Below, in pieces: positions 1 to 13,000 of a stretch of 64,000 nucleotides of DNA (the first letter of the stretch is position 1; the number at the start of each line of letters is the position of its first letter). The DNA comes from Eublepharis macularius (lineage: Eukaryota > Chordata > Lepidosauria > Squamata > Eublepharidae). A program made the translations under genes and the position numbers. The notes below the pieces were generated by a model. The model searched no databases, had not been told where the DNA came from, and saw only the letters and a list, made by a program, of their open reading frames with translations. The stretch lies in contig NC_072806.1 of the NCBI RefSeq assembly GCF_028583425.1, forward strand, positions 32,038,001 through 32,102,000, in the 5' to 3' direction.

Positions 1-175
1 ATCTGGGAAGCTGAGAAGGGTTGGCCCTGGTTAGTACTTGGATGGGAGACCACCAAGGAAGTCAACAGGTGCAATGCAGAGGCAGGCAACGGCAAACCAC
101 TTCTGAATGTCTCTTGCCTTTAAAACCCTACGAGGTTGCTGTAAATTGGCTGAAACCTGATGGCACTTTCCTCCA
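1..175 (+). repeat. 5S rRNA-derived SINE (left-truncated by window edge)
   Basis: The stretch contains the 5S internal-promoter-like block GGTTAGTACTTGGATGGGAG followed by the SINE body (GAGGCAGGCAACGGCAAACC and a CTTGCCTTTAAAACCC-type tail). Family assignment follows from the 5S rRNA homology. It lies in P2RX5 intron 8. Confidence 0.8.
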
Positions 176-441
176 CTGCCAAGTATCCAGTGTGTCTTCT
201 CACCCTTCCCCATAGCTACCAAAACCAGAAGAAAGTAAGCAAAATATCCAATAGAGTGAAATGAATTATGCAAAAGACGGTTAAATATGCAAAGGGTTTT
301 CAAAATGCATTCAGGTTGCAGAATTCAGTTAATCCTGGAATGCAAAAAGATGCAGAACCTTGGAGACAGTCCCACTCGTTGCGCGTGAGGGGGATATTCA
401 TGACGCACACAAAACACAGACTCGTGAACTGTGCTTGTTAC

Positions 442-578
442 CTGAAGTTGTAGCCGGACGAGATGGATTTCTCAGCAAATTTGTTATCCAGTCGGCTAAA
501 AGAATAGTGAGGGTTGCATTCAGAGGCAGCTTTATCAAGGTCACAGTCCCATTCAATCTGAATGCCTATCACACCTCC
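442..578 (-). CDS. P2RX5: P2RX5 exon 8
   Basis: Encodes [20 protein letters not shown]... [14 protein letters not shown] and SSGYNFR. The N-F-R triplet is part of the ATP site in P2X receptors. The donor is CAG|GTAACA in phase 2. No exon with the following FARYYRD-type sequence is seen in 1-441, so the gene continues off the left edge. Confidence 0.95.
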
Positions 579-1048
579 CTTGACAAAAGAGAGAGAGGTT
601 TTCAGCAAGTGTTTGGCTCCCATTTACCCACAGTCCTCTCTGTCGACTGGCTTCAGCCTCCCACCATTTTTACACAAGGGCGTCTCCAGGGTAGGGCCAG
701 TGGGTGTACCACTCCCACCCAAAGCCCTGCTTTGTTCCCCTGAAGAGTGGCACGCTTGCCCTCACAGTGCCTGAGGTGCGTTTCTGGAGCCTATCCCAAA
801 AAGAAGGCCACTTCAGGTGGCAGAACTCGGACATTGTTGAATAATACTCAAAAGCTATTTCTACAAATTAGAACTACAACAAACAAGAACCCTCTATTGG
901 AGCCATCTGACAAGAGAGACTCTTTTGTGCATCACCCAAACTTTCTAGCAAGGCTTGTGTAGAAAAATCTCTTGGCAGATTGTGTCAAATATAGTGGAAG
1001 AAGTGGGTGAGGAGTCATATCTTGATTTTATGTCTCAGGCTTCAAGAT

Positions 1049-1091
<43 letters not shown>

Positions 1092-4000
1092 TTCTATTTA
1101 TATACCGTCCTTCAGGACAACTTAACCGCCGCTCAGAGTGGTTTACAAAGTGTGTTATTATTATCTTCATAACAATCGCACTGTGAGGTGGGTGGGCTGA
1201 GAGAGCTCTGAGAGAGCTGTGACTGACCCAAGGTCACGCAGCTGGCTTTAAGTGGAGGAGTGCGGAATCAAACCCAGTTCTCCAGATTAGAGTCCTGCTG
1301 CTCTTAACCCCTACACCATCTTATTTAAGAAAAGGTCTCTTTTCCTTACTTCAAAACCTGTATTTTTTGCCGCCCTCCTTCTCTTGAATATCAGCCTGAG
1401 GAAGAATTCTGTGCAACTCTAAATGCGTAGCCCTAAGCAAAGTTACACCTTTCCAAGTCCATTGACATTAATGAGCTCAGAAGAGTGTAACTCTGCTTAG
1501 CTCACAGCCTTCCTGTGCATCTCATTTTTATCCTGGCCTTCCCCAAAAGAGCTCAAGACAGCAGTACACCGTGTGGGCTATTCTATTTTTATCTTCATGG
1601 TAACTCTTTGAGGTAGCTGATCGGAACGCAGGTGTTGCTGGTACAAGTCCAGCATTCTACCCCCATACTGGCCGTCATCTTGGACATCCTAAATTTTGAA
1701 GGCAAATGGGTTCAAATCAAGCCAAAGGTAACGCCTCAGTTCTTCTGTGCAACCAATGTGGCTTTTAATACATTTGTGTGTGAGGGAGGGAATCTATGAT
1801 TTCAGTAGCACTAGATGCAGGTATGGCTTCAAGTTTGGGAGCCCCAAGGAAAGATGCCCTCCAGTGGCCCTCCACAAAGCTCACCATCCACATCTATAGG
1901 ATGGGATGGAGCCTTATTTTACAGGCTCCTTGAAGGCCCAACTTCATTGGTTTCTTTTTGGCAATTTTATTCGATCTTTACACCATTTTTACACAAATTT
2001 TAATAGTAATATTTCTAACATATTTTGTTAGTACACTGAAAAAAAAAAGATCAGTGTAGTTTCATCCCAAGTCGAGAGAAGTGATGTCAGAAACAGGAAT
2101 TGTCTACCCATAACAGCGTAGCCACAAAAATTGATAGGATTCCTCAATGGAAGAAGTCTCTGATCAGCTATGCCTGAGAAGATGCCTGCTTCAAGACTTG
2201 GCCTTCACTAGATGGAAAAAAGGAGAGGGGAGATCTGTCTAAAAGAGGAGAACAGATATCTGGCGGACAGGGCCAGCCCGCCCATTGAGGCCGGTGAGGC
2301 CGCCTCCTCAGGACGCTAAGGCGCCAGAGGGGCACCAGCCCAGGGGCAGGGGTGCACGCTACAGAGCTGCCACCGCTGCTGGCCAGGAGGGCGAGCTAGC
2401 GGTGGCAGTGTGGGGCAGCTGAGTGGGCAGCCTCCCGTTAAGTTGCTCTGCGGGCCAGGCGCAGCCAGGGCAGCCGGCTGCACCTGGCCCGTAGAGCAAC
2501 TGAACAGGAGGGCTGGAAGGCCCCCTGTGTGCACGCCAGCCCCTACATGATGACGTCACACAAAGTGACATCATCACGCAGTCCGGTGCGCGCGCGCACA
2601 GAGGCAGCCTTAAGCTGCCTCAGGTGCCGGTGACGCTGGAGCCGGCCCTGCTGGCGGACATGTCACATGGGAGGAAGTGGAAATGCTGAGTTCCATACCT
2701 CTGATGCCATTTCCTGAAAGTTGCTCCCAGCCCACCTGACAAGGTTCCCCAGAAGGAATATGGGGCAATAAGGATGCTCCGGTCCGTAGCGGCAAGTTTT
2801 CAAATAGGTGTTGTCTTCCGTGTCCAGAACATTGGTCCTGCATTGGAGTAAAAATAAACAGTGCATAGTTTGCTCTCCTGAGCCATCTAATTATGAATTA
2901 GGGTTGCGAACCTCCAGGTGAGGCCTCCAGGTCTCCCAGAATTACAACTCATCTCCAGACCACAGAGATCCGTTCCCTGGAGAAAATGGTGGCTTTGGAA
3001 GGTGAAATCTATGGCATGATACCACTGCCCAGACTCCACCCCCAAATAACCAGGAATTTCCCAACCTGAAGTTGGCAACCCTACTACCAATGTTGCAATG
3101 AACTGCCCTACTGGGGAGATATTATCTACAGTACCACAGAGTTCAATAATTCCATCAGTACAGAGAACACTAGCGCTGATAGTTCTACATGTAGAGTGAG
3201 GATTCTCTAACAGAAAATATCTGTATTCTTGTTGAACTACAACTTCCACAGTTACACTGAAAGGAAACCAATATTCATTTTTAATGTAGATATGCCCTGA
3301 GAAAGAGTAGCTGCTGGCAAACCTTACATGAGCCAAAGCTGTTATGCTGCAGCAGCATAGGCCAATACCATTCCACGTTATGTTCTGCACCCCTAGGACT
3401 CAGAAAGTAATCATAGACTCCAGAGGCGAGGAAGAATGGCTGACCCCCTGAGCTTCTGGGCAGAGGGGGGTATTAGACTTAATTCTCTACATTAAATATG
3501 TTACAAAGAACATCTCTTTCATTTCATAGTCTTTGGGCCCTTCTGTTCTACACAGTGTGTACGCATGTGTATATATGCCCCAAGTCTGATCAATACTACA
3601 CCATATAAGCTCAATACCCATATAGTGGCGTATATCTATAAATCTGTATCTGTCTTCAGATTTAGGCTGACCTTCACGCATTTGAATAAGCAAGCTCTGA
3701 GCCACAAAATGTTTATCACACAGCCCGTGGTGGCCTTTGCTGTTAGGACAGGCTTCAGTGGATGAAGCTGCAAAGGATTCGGTTAGGAGGTATGAATATG
3801 ATAAAACATCCAGATGGAAAACTGGCACAGAAAAAGGGAGGTTTAAGAAGGAGGGGGATTGTTTGGTTGGTTTAAAAACATTTAAAAGAATTTCAGAAAG
3901 AAGAGCAGGAAACAATTTGATTTGTCGTTAAGAGGGTAAGTGGATCAGAACAAAGATTTATCGGGTCCAATATTGTTTCCAGCAGTGAGCAGCAAAATAC

Positions 4001-7000
4001 CCCTTAGGAAGCTCAAATGCAGGTCCTCACACACACCCAGACATCCTATTGTGTGTTCCTAACCTCAGTATATGGAGGTTCTAATGAAAAAAGCTCATCA
4101 CTATTATTAGTCAATTTGCTGATATACCTCTCCAATCCATGAATCTTCACTGAAGCTATCTAAAAGCTAGCAATTCTGCAAGCAGAAAGCTTCAGAGAGA
4201 GAGAGAGAGAGACAGAGACCAGCACTTACTTTGAGAATTTAAACTTGGGAAAGCGAATGGAATTCTTGATGTAAATGGTGAAGTTTTCCGCATTTGCCAG
4301 AAGAAGTTTTCTAAAAAAGAAAGGACGGATTTCTTGGATTAGTGGTATTTCTAACAGCTGGCGTATGATAAAAAATTTGAAATGATTGAAAAAATGCACA
4401 GATAGGAACCAACCTGGGTTTGCCTTTCTTCTCTACTGGACACCAAGCAAGTATTTCACATGTCCCACTTATCTGGCCTCCAATCTTCAAGCAGCGTCCT
4501 GTCTTGACCCCTGCAAGGCGACCGAGGATAAGGAGAAAAAGATCAGGCAGTGCAATGGACAGGGATTTTTTTCAGCAGGAACGAGGTGGAACGGAGTTCC
4601 GGCACCGCTTGAAAATGGTCACATGGCCAGTGGCCCCACCCCCGATCTCCAGACAGAGAGGAGTTTAGATTGCCCTCCGCGCCGCTGTGCGGAAGGCAAT
4701 CTAAACTCCTCTCTGTCTGGAGATCGGGGGCGGGGCCACCAGCCATGTGACCATTTCCCCCTAGGGAAAAACTCCCCCCTTGTTCCAACTGACCCAAAGT
4801 GACATCATTGTGCGGTCCTGAGTTCCACCATTGAGTTCCACCACCTCTTTTCCCAGGAAAAAAGCCCTGGCAATGGACCTTCTGAATGCTTCCTTTTTTA
4901 AAAAAAAGGCATCTGGGAAAGAAACCTTGCCAATGTTCTCAATTTCTTTTGTCTTATTATGTTTGTTATTAATTTATTTTTGACTCCCTTTTGCTATAAC
5001 CTTTTTGTTAAATTAGAGTTGCTTCCCTGATGATTCCTTATATATATATTTATATATATATATAATATTTATATATATATAAAACAAACAAAGCACAATA
5101 CAATCACAAAATCAGATAGAAGAGCTGGGTAACATTCCTCTCTTAAGATGGAATCCAAGTTTTTCTCAAAGGCAGAACTGTCCATTGTGCAGAAACAAAT
5201 TATGTTTTTTGCAAACCCACTTTTGCTCATACTGGGATGGGGGGTGTTTTGTACCTATTTTATGGCACTTTGATGCCACCGATATGCTAGTTACCACTGA
5301 CATGCGATTGATACAAAATAATGATAATATTGCATGACTTCATTGAAGAAAATGGTGAAAGGAAACAAAGTGGTGCAAAAATAAACCTTTGGAGTCATAC
5401 AAGGGAGAAATGAAGGTTAAACCATGATTTTGGAGTCAAGTGGTGGGCCTGCAGAATTCAGGAGCATCACCAAAGGGGAAAGGGCACTTAAATCAAACCA
5501 AGAAAGGGCTTTACCATTGCCAGAAATCACAACTTCCCCCGCTGGACAGTCACTGTTCTGATAACAAAGAGCATCCGGTATGCCAGGACTCTGTAAGCAG
5601 AGGAGAAACAGGGCCAGTGATTCTGGGGCCCTGGGCAAAAGGCAAGGATGCACCCCCCCTCCTTTGTTCCCACCTCTCCATCTGCACTAGAATAAAGTAC
5701 TCCATTTTCACACTGCATGTTCTTCAGATATGCACTGCAGTTTGCATTTTGACCTTCGTCTTTTTTCCTTCACCATTTTCTCTCACCTCACCGGCCCATC
5801 CCTGCCTCCTCAGCAATTGCCCAGCCTGCTGCCTAGCTAAGGCTACCCCCGAAGAAAGAGCATAGATCCCCTACGGACATTTTAAAGGCTCCTTTTCTTA
5901 TACCAATGTACTGGATTACCCTGGTCAGGCCTGCTTCAGATATAGGCATGCACTTTAGAAGCCCTAAGCATCGAGTTAGCTTTCCTGTATCAAATCATTT
6001 AACACCTGGCAACAGGTACAATTGACCTTTAGCTTCCATTATAAGCTTTTATTATTAAAACATAATTATTTAATATTCCTAATATCCGCGCAATCAACAG
6101 AAAATCATACTATCCATTATAACTACATGGATCATTAAAGGAGAGCCATTATGCGAGTCCAAGAAAGTATCTTACCCAAAGATAAGCAGGTTACAGGCAA
6201 GGAACCCCTTCTAGGAAGAAGCTCCCGATCAACAGGGCCGGATCGAGTGGGGGCAGGGGGGGTAGTCTGCCTCCGGCACCACCAAGGAGGGGGCACTGGG
6301 CGCAGCTTCCAGCCGCTGGGAGTGTGCAGGCGGCCTCCCAGCCCCCCGTGCTGCCTTTCGCCTGCCCCGCAGGACAGGGGGCAGGTGAATGGCGCAGGCA
6401 GCTTCCGATCCCAGCCCCGTGCTGCCTCCGCCAACTCGCGGCGGCATGCTCTGCCCTGCGTGATGATGTCACAGAAGTGACATCATCACGCAGCGCCGGG
6501 AGCACGTGCTGGGTTGCCCTGGGTGCCAGCAACCCTAGATCTGGCCCTGCCGATCAATTCAGCTTGCTCAACACAGTGTTGAGCAGTGTGTTGAGGAAGT
6601 AAATTCTCCCCCCCCCCCTTTCCCTTCTTGATCAATTCAGCTTCTCATAGTTATAGGGCTTCAAAATTACTAACAATAACTGATCGTCTCACTTTCAGAA
6701 GGGCTCACGTTCTTGGTTAACTAATTGTCTTATAACTTCAAACACCGGACAAGGATATCTATATTTGAAACGTCCTCTTAAAATATATCAAAATGGTCAG
6801 TTAATTCTTGCAACATTTTATCTTAACAGAAGGTCCACCCCCTTTCCCTAGTGCAGTATCCCCAATCCACCCCAGCCCCCTTCACAGCTGGGTTTTTTGG
6901 TCCACATTTCCCACCTGGAGTTGTAGTCCTGAAACCCCACCCCAACTTCGTTAGCTCTGCAGTGCCTTCTGATTGGAAACAAAAGTTGGCTGGTTTGAGA

Positions 7001-10000
7001 CCCCCGTGTCTGAACTGTCTTCGCTGAACTCTTCTCTCTTGCCCATCCCTTCATTTGTCTTTGTTCCTACCTCAGCACACGTGTCCTGGCGCTGGTTTGG
7101 AGTGACGATCAAATTGGTCATTACGAAGAAGACGCTTTCGCCCTACATGGGGAGAAGGAATCAGAAAAAGAAGGTTTTTTTAAAAAATGGCTCAGACAAG
7201 CTGATAATGTGTGTGTATGTGTGTGTGTGTGGATTCAGTCAGGCTTGAAAGCATTACAAATCAGTGAGAAAAGTTAGCATCTGCCTCAGGAACAAATTGT
7301 GCAGGCATGATGATGTTGCTAAATCTGTGTGTTTAATTCACATTCCTGTTTTTTCCTACAGAATTAAAGAGGGCTTGTAGAGACTAGGAAATTTCATGAT
7401 GCCAAGTACCTTGCTGGGTGCTGTTATGCCAACAGGAACTGAACCCAGGCATGATGGAGGGGTGCCTGACTGCTGCCTCTTTCCTGTTTGTGTATAGAAG
7501 TCCCCAAAACACACAATGCAGCCCCCTTGCTAGCTTTAAGAAGGTCAAGATCTCTGGCATACATCTCTTGGGACAGATCTCTTTGGAGCCCTCAATTGCT
7601 CTAAATTAATTTTTTTTTAGTCCCATTTGCAGGAAGGGTGGGGTATAAACAGGGTTTTTTTGCTGGGAAAAGAGGTGGTGGAACTCAGTGGTGGAACTCA
7701 GGACCGCACAATGACACCACTTTGTGTTAGCTGGAACAAGCGGGGAGTTTTTTAAAGTTTAAATCACCCTCAGTGAAAAAGTGTGTGGAGGGCCATCTAA
7801 ACTCCCCTCTGTCTGGAGATCAGGGGGTGGGGCCACCGATCATGTGACCATTTTCAAGAGGTGCCGGAACTCCATTCCACCGCGTTCCAGCTGAAAAAAA
7901 GCCCTGGGTGTAGGTCAAATAAAATAAACTGCAGATGCGATTAATGCAAATATAATATTAAAAATGTGTGATTTTAAAATGTTGTAAAACAAACAAAGGA
8001 AAGAGTGAGCTCCACTAATGAACACTGGCAAAACAAAAATACTTGCAGTGAAAGTAAATCAAGTCTGGTTTGGGAAATTCCTGGAGATTTGGGGGAGTGG
8101 GGCCTGGAGAGAATGGGGTTTGGTGAGGGGAGGGAGATCCCTGGGGAGGGGTGAGGGCAGAGCCCAGGAAGGAAGAGACTCAGTGGGGTATAATACTATA
8201 GAGTCTACCTTTCAAAGCATCCATTTTCTCCGGTGGAGTTGATCTCTGTTGTCTGGAGATCAGTTGTCATTCCAGGAGATCTCCAAGCCTCACCTGGAGC
8301 TTGGCAAATTCAATGGTGTTGCCAACTCTGGGATGGGGAAATTCCTGGAAATTTGGGGGTGGGATAGGCTTGCCAGATGCTGACTGATGGCAAACTCCCA
8401 GTGATTCATGCCTCTGCCTCCTGATTGCTCACTTGTCTTTTGAAGAAAGCATAAGCTCCCACGGGAAGAGGGAAGCTGGGGAAATGGGCACACGTGCACC
8501 TAGGGCACGTGTCATTGCGAGTGTGACTTGGAAGCAATGTCCTCTTGCCAGAGCCAATTCTTTAAAGAAGTGACTTCATTGACTGGGCTGCTTACCTGAG
8601 GGCCCATGGCTGATCAGTTTAGGGAGGGGAGAGACCTCAGAGCCAAGCTACAAGTGACGCCTGACACAGGTTGGACACTTGTCAGCTTCCCTCAAGTTTT
8701 GATGGGAAATGTAGGCGTCCTGGTTTTACAGCTTGGCTCTCCATTACAGCTGCAAGACCAGGATGCCTACATTTCCCATCAAAACTTGAGGGAAGCTGAC
8801 AGGTGTCCAACCTGTGTCAGGCGTCACTTGTAGCTTGGCTCCCAGTGGGATATAATGCCATAGAGTCTATCCCCCAAGGCAGCCATTTTCTTCAGGGGAA
8901 CTGATATTTGTTTTCTGGAGATCAGTTGTATTTCCAGGAGATCTCCAGACCCCACATAGGGCTTGGCAACCGTACATGAGAATGAATCAAAAGTGGGGGG
9001 GGGACCACAGTAAAATCAAGCCCCTCTCAGTACCTGTGGGGGGATGACGTAGTCAGCAACATCCCACAGGCGTTCACCCAGCTCTGAGGTGTTGGTGAAG
9101 GCCACGCCTTTCAGCTTGGTGATGACAGAGCTCTGGATGGAAGTGTCCACGTCTTGGTAGCCTTTCTTGACAACAAACACCCACCTGAAAAGCCACAAAA
9201 AGAGCCACAGTGGTGAACTGGGGCCAAAGGTTGTCCAAAGGGAGAATAATTCACCTCTGTGGAGCATATAATGAATTCTGGATATACTCAGAGATATAGG
9301 ACTAATGTTCTTTTAGGATTAATGCTTCTTTTGTTCCGGAGTTGGATCCCAGCAAAGGAATTCAGGTCTGGAGAGGAACTCTTGTCCTAAGCCCTTTGGG
9401 CAGGCTCAGAGATTGAGATTAGCTCTCATCGTCGATGCTACCGAAAGCCAGTTTGGTGTAGTGGTTAAGAGTGCGGGACTCTAATTTGGAGAGCCGGGTT
9501 TGATTCCCCACTCCTCCACTTGAAGCCAGCTGGGTGACCTTGGGCTAGTCACAGCTCTCTCAGAGCTCTCTCAGCCCCACCCACCTCCCAGGGTGTTTTG
9601 TTGTGGGGATAATAATGGCATACTTTGTAAACTGCTCTGAGTGGGCATTAAGTTGTCCTGAAGGGCGGTGTATAAATCAAATGTTGTTGTTGTTGTTGTT
9701 GTTACTCTTTTCCCTCTCTGGAATTCTGTGCCTGATGCAGAGAGGAAAATGCAAGCCAGAGAAAATAGCTTTTCCTGGTGAATAATAACAACATTCAATT
9801 TATATATTGCCCTTGAGGACAACTTAATGCTCACTCAGAGCAGTTTACAAGGTGTGTTGTTATTATCCTTACAACAATCACCCTGTGAGGTGGGTGGGGC
9901 TGAGAGAACTCCTAGAAGCTGTGCCTGATCCAAGGTCACCCAGCTGGCTTCAAGCGGAGGAGTGCAGAATCAAACCTGGCTCTCCAAATTAGAGTCCTGC

Positions 10001-13000
10001 TGCTCTTAACCACTACACCAAACTGGCTGTCAAAGGCCATGAGGTTGTCTTCCTCCAATATCTCCTGACACCAACATCTTTTTGGGTCATTGTTTAGTCA
10101 ATGAACACACCCAGCCCAATTTGGGCAGAAGATTAACCTGGGATATACCAGTCAACGCTGCCTTCAACATCATCAGGTATGTGGGGCAACATACCAAGAT
10201 ATAAAATGGTGATACTACATTTTCCAGGTATGGGTGGCACTTCTGACACACACAGTAGCCATTTCCTCCTTTCAGGCCACAAAAATGTGGGTCAATAATT
10301 TCAAAATCTCTTTGCAGATGGGCTAGTATATATACCTTTTACTTAAAAAGAGGTTACTAATCTGTGCCGACACAATCCAAATTACATTGGCAATCCAACA
10401 TAAACAATGCACATTTGTATAATTTCTCCTTGTGGGGTGAAAGCATAAAGCTTGGCAGGGCCCTGAAAATCTTCCTCAGCCTCCCTATGGCTTCTGCAGT
10501 TTCAGTACATGTCACATTCTCATTTCTCAGTGTTTTCTTCACAGCCATAAGGTTTACTTGTTAAGACAAGTTAAAATATATTATAATGACACAGCCAGGG
10601 CTTTTTTTCAGCAGGAACGTGGTGGAACGGAGTTCCGGAACCTCTTGAAAATGGTCACATGGCCGGTGGCCCCGCCCCCTGATCTCCAGACAGAGGGGAG
10701 TTGAGATTGCCCGCTGCAGCGGGCAATCTAAACTCCCCTCTGTCTGGAGATCAGGGGGCGGGGCCACCGGCCATGTGACCATTTTCTCCGAGGGCAACCC
10801 ACTGAGTTCCACCACCCCTTTTCCCAGAAAAAAAGCCCTGGACACAGCAGTGTCGTTATAATAACTTCCTAGAGTTATCACAGAACAGCTGGAAAACTAA
10901 CTGCAGCTGGATAGTGCTATCAGCTGTGTAATTAGGATGCAACAAGGTCTTACTAATTAGAGTAGTTACACCCTATTATTCTTGTCCTCTGCTTTCCGTT
11001 GCTCCACCACCCACCCGATCAGAATCAAACAACAGAATAGATGAAATAAATTAAAATAAATAAAACGTCCCACAACCCGGCTGAGGAAAGAGAGCAGAAA
11101 TGTCCTCTAAGGCAGGGGGCAAAACTCACACACCAACAGCCATAAGGACTAGAAACATGATCTTTTACAAATGCAAACTGGAAGCTGAATGTGGTGGCCG
11201 CATTCTCCACGTCTTCCTCCACTCCTGCGGAATCTCTGTATTTACCCCTAGGTTAACTCCACAAGCCGATATTCCTCATTCTGCACTCACCGATACCACA
11301 AATATGCAGAGGCATTCAGACAACACAGGCCGTCGTCACACGGGCATCTCTTCCGTTAAATTTACAGCATATAGCGTCCTACCTGTTATCGGCACAGTAA
11401 CGTTTCTTTGGGTCACCTAACGGCTCTTCGCGCCACCAGCTGTCCACACCGAAGCACTCTGTTCTGTTCTCTCTAACTGCGCAGAAGCAGCTCCTCCCCC
11501 CCTTTTTTATTATTCTGGCGTTTAATTCCGCTATAACGGAATAACAGCATATAAACATTCCGTTAGAGCAAAACATTACGACCCTTTTGTTTTTCCAACT
11601 TTGAAATGATATAAATAGCCCTTTGCCTGCAGAAAACTCCCTGTCTGACGTGATCCCCATCGCTGAAGACTCTGCCATGGCGACTGAGTCATTTTTACTT
11701 CAGCAGAAAGTTTGCAATGTGTTATGTCGTTATGGTGTTATAAGGACATAATAAAATTTAAAAAAGGGGAGTCGCAGGAAGAAATGGATTCTGGGATTGA
11801 AGGGAGGGCATAGGACGATGTGAGGTGAAATACATCGATGTGAGGCATTCACACTGAGGCACAAAATAGCGCGACTATCAAGCACAAAGCAGAAGAGAGA
11901 AAATCGCTACAGTGTTGGAATAAGGTGGGTGTTTGCCGGGAAATAGTGCCATTTTAGCGCTAAATAAAAGCCCGTGTGACGACGGCCACAGTCCACATAG
12001 AATGATTCTACACACTTTCCCTGATCATCCCCTCACAACCTTCACCATCACACAGCCCAACATCAGAGGTCTTTCTTTAAAAAAATGGAAATTGCTATAT
12101 TGGTATAGCATTATAGTGTTATAGCAATGAATGTAGCATTTATAGGGGGGGGGGGGTTAAGCCAGCAGAAGCCCTCCGATGGCACCAGAAGGGAAACTGC
12201 AGCTGTAAGTTATTGATGGCTGCAAAATAGCTGGCAGTAAAATAGCGAAACAGTGCGAAGGAGGTTCAAAAATACTTGCCTTCCCATCCACATGGAACAC
12301 AAACCTGCCTGGACTGTAATCTTTCAGGAAAGATTTGCCAAGCAGGTACTCAGTTTACATTCCTTTTGATGAGAGACACTGAACAAATAAGAACATCCGA
12401 CTCTCACTGGATCAGAACAATGGTCCGTGTAGTCCAGCATCAGTTTCCCACAACAGCCAACCAGATGTCCTGGAAGGGCCACAAGCAAAGGCACAGATAT
12501 TAAAGCCTTTGTCTGCTGCCACCCTGTCCAGCAAAGGTATACTGCCTTTGAACATGGGGGTTCCATTTAGCCATCACAGCCAATAGCTTTAAAAAGGAAT
12601 CAGGTATGGAAGAGAGAGTTGCCAATGGCTATCTAAACTTAAGGCCATTGCTACACGCCGCAGCAGTGAGCACCACAAGTGGAATTACATATCATGCGAG
12701 GAAGAGCTTTCTTTTACTGCCTTGGTTATTACAAGTCCTTTGTGCTATTCACTTGATCTGCAAACTTACCAATGGAACATTTGTGGAGGCATACAGGGAT
12801 TTCTAGAGGGGAAGGTGACCCTTAGAGAACAATTTGTGCAGCCCCAGAAAGGATGTACTTCCACACCCCATTAACCTCTTATGGAAATTCTCAGCTTTCT
12901 CTTTCTCGTGATGTTTTCCTCTTTTGAAAACTCCAAATCTCTTTTTAAACCCCCAAATCCCATGCCCGCTCTGCTTCAGGTTTGATAAGTGGCCCATTCC

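Noticed and set aside
1049..1091. CRISPR-like regular repeats
   Set aside because: Simple trinucleotide repeat in a vertebrate genome; no spacer structure anywhere in the window.
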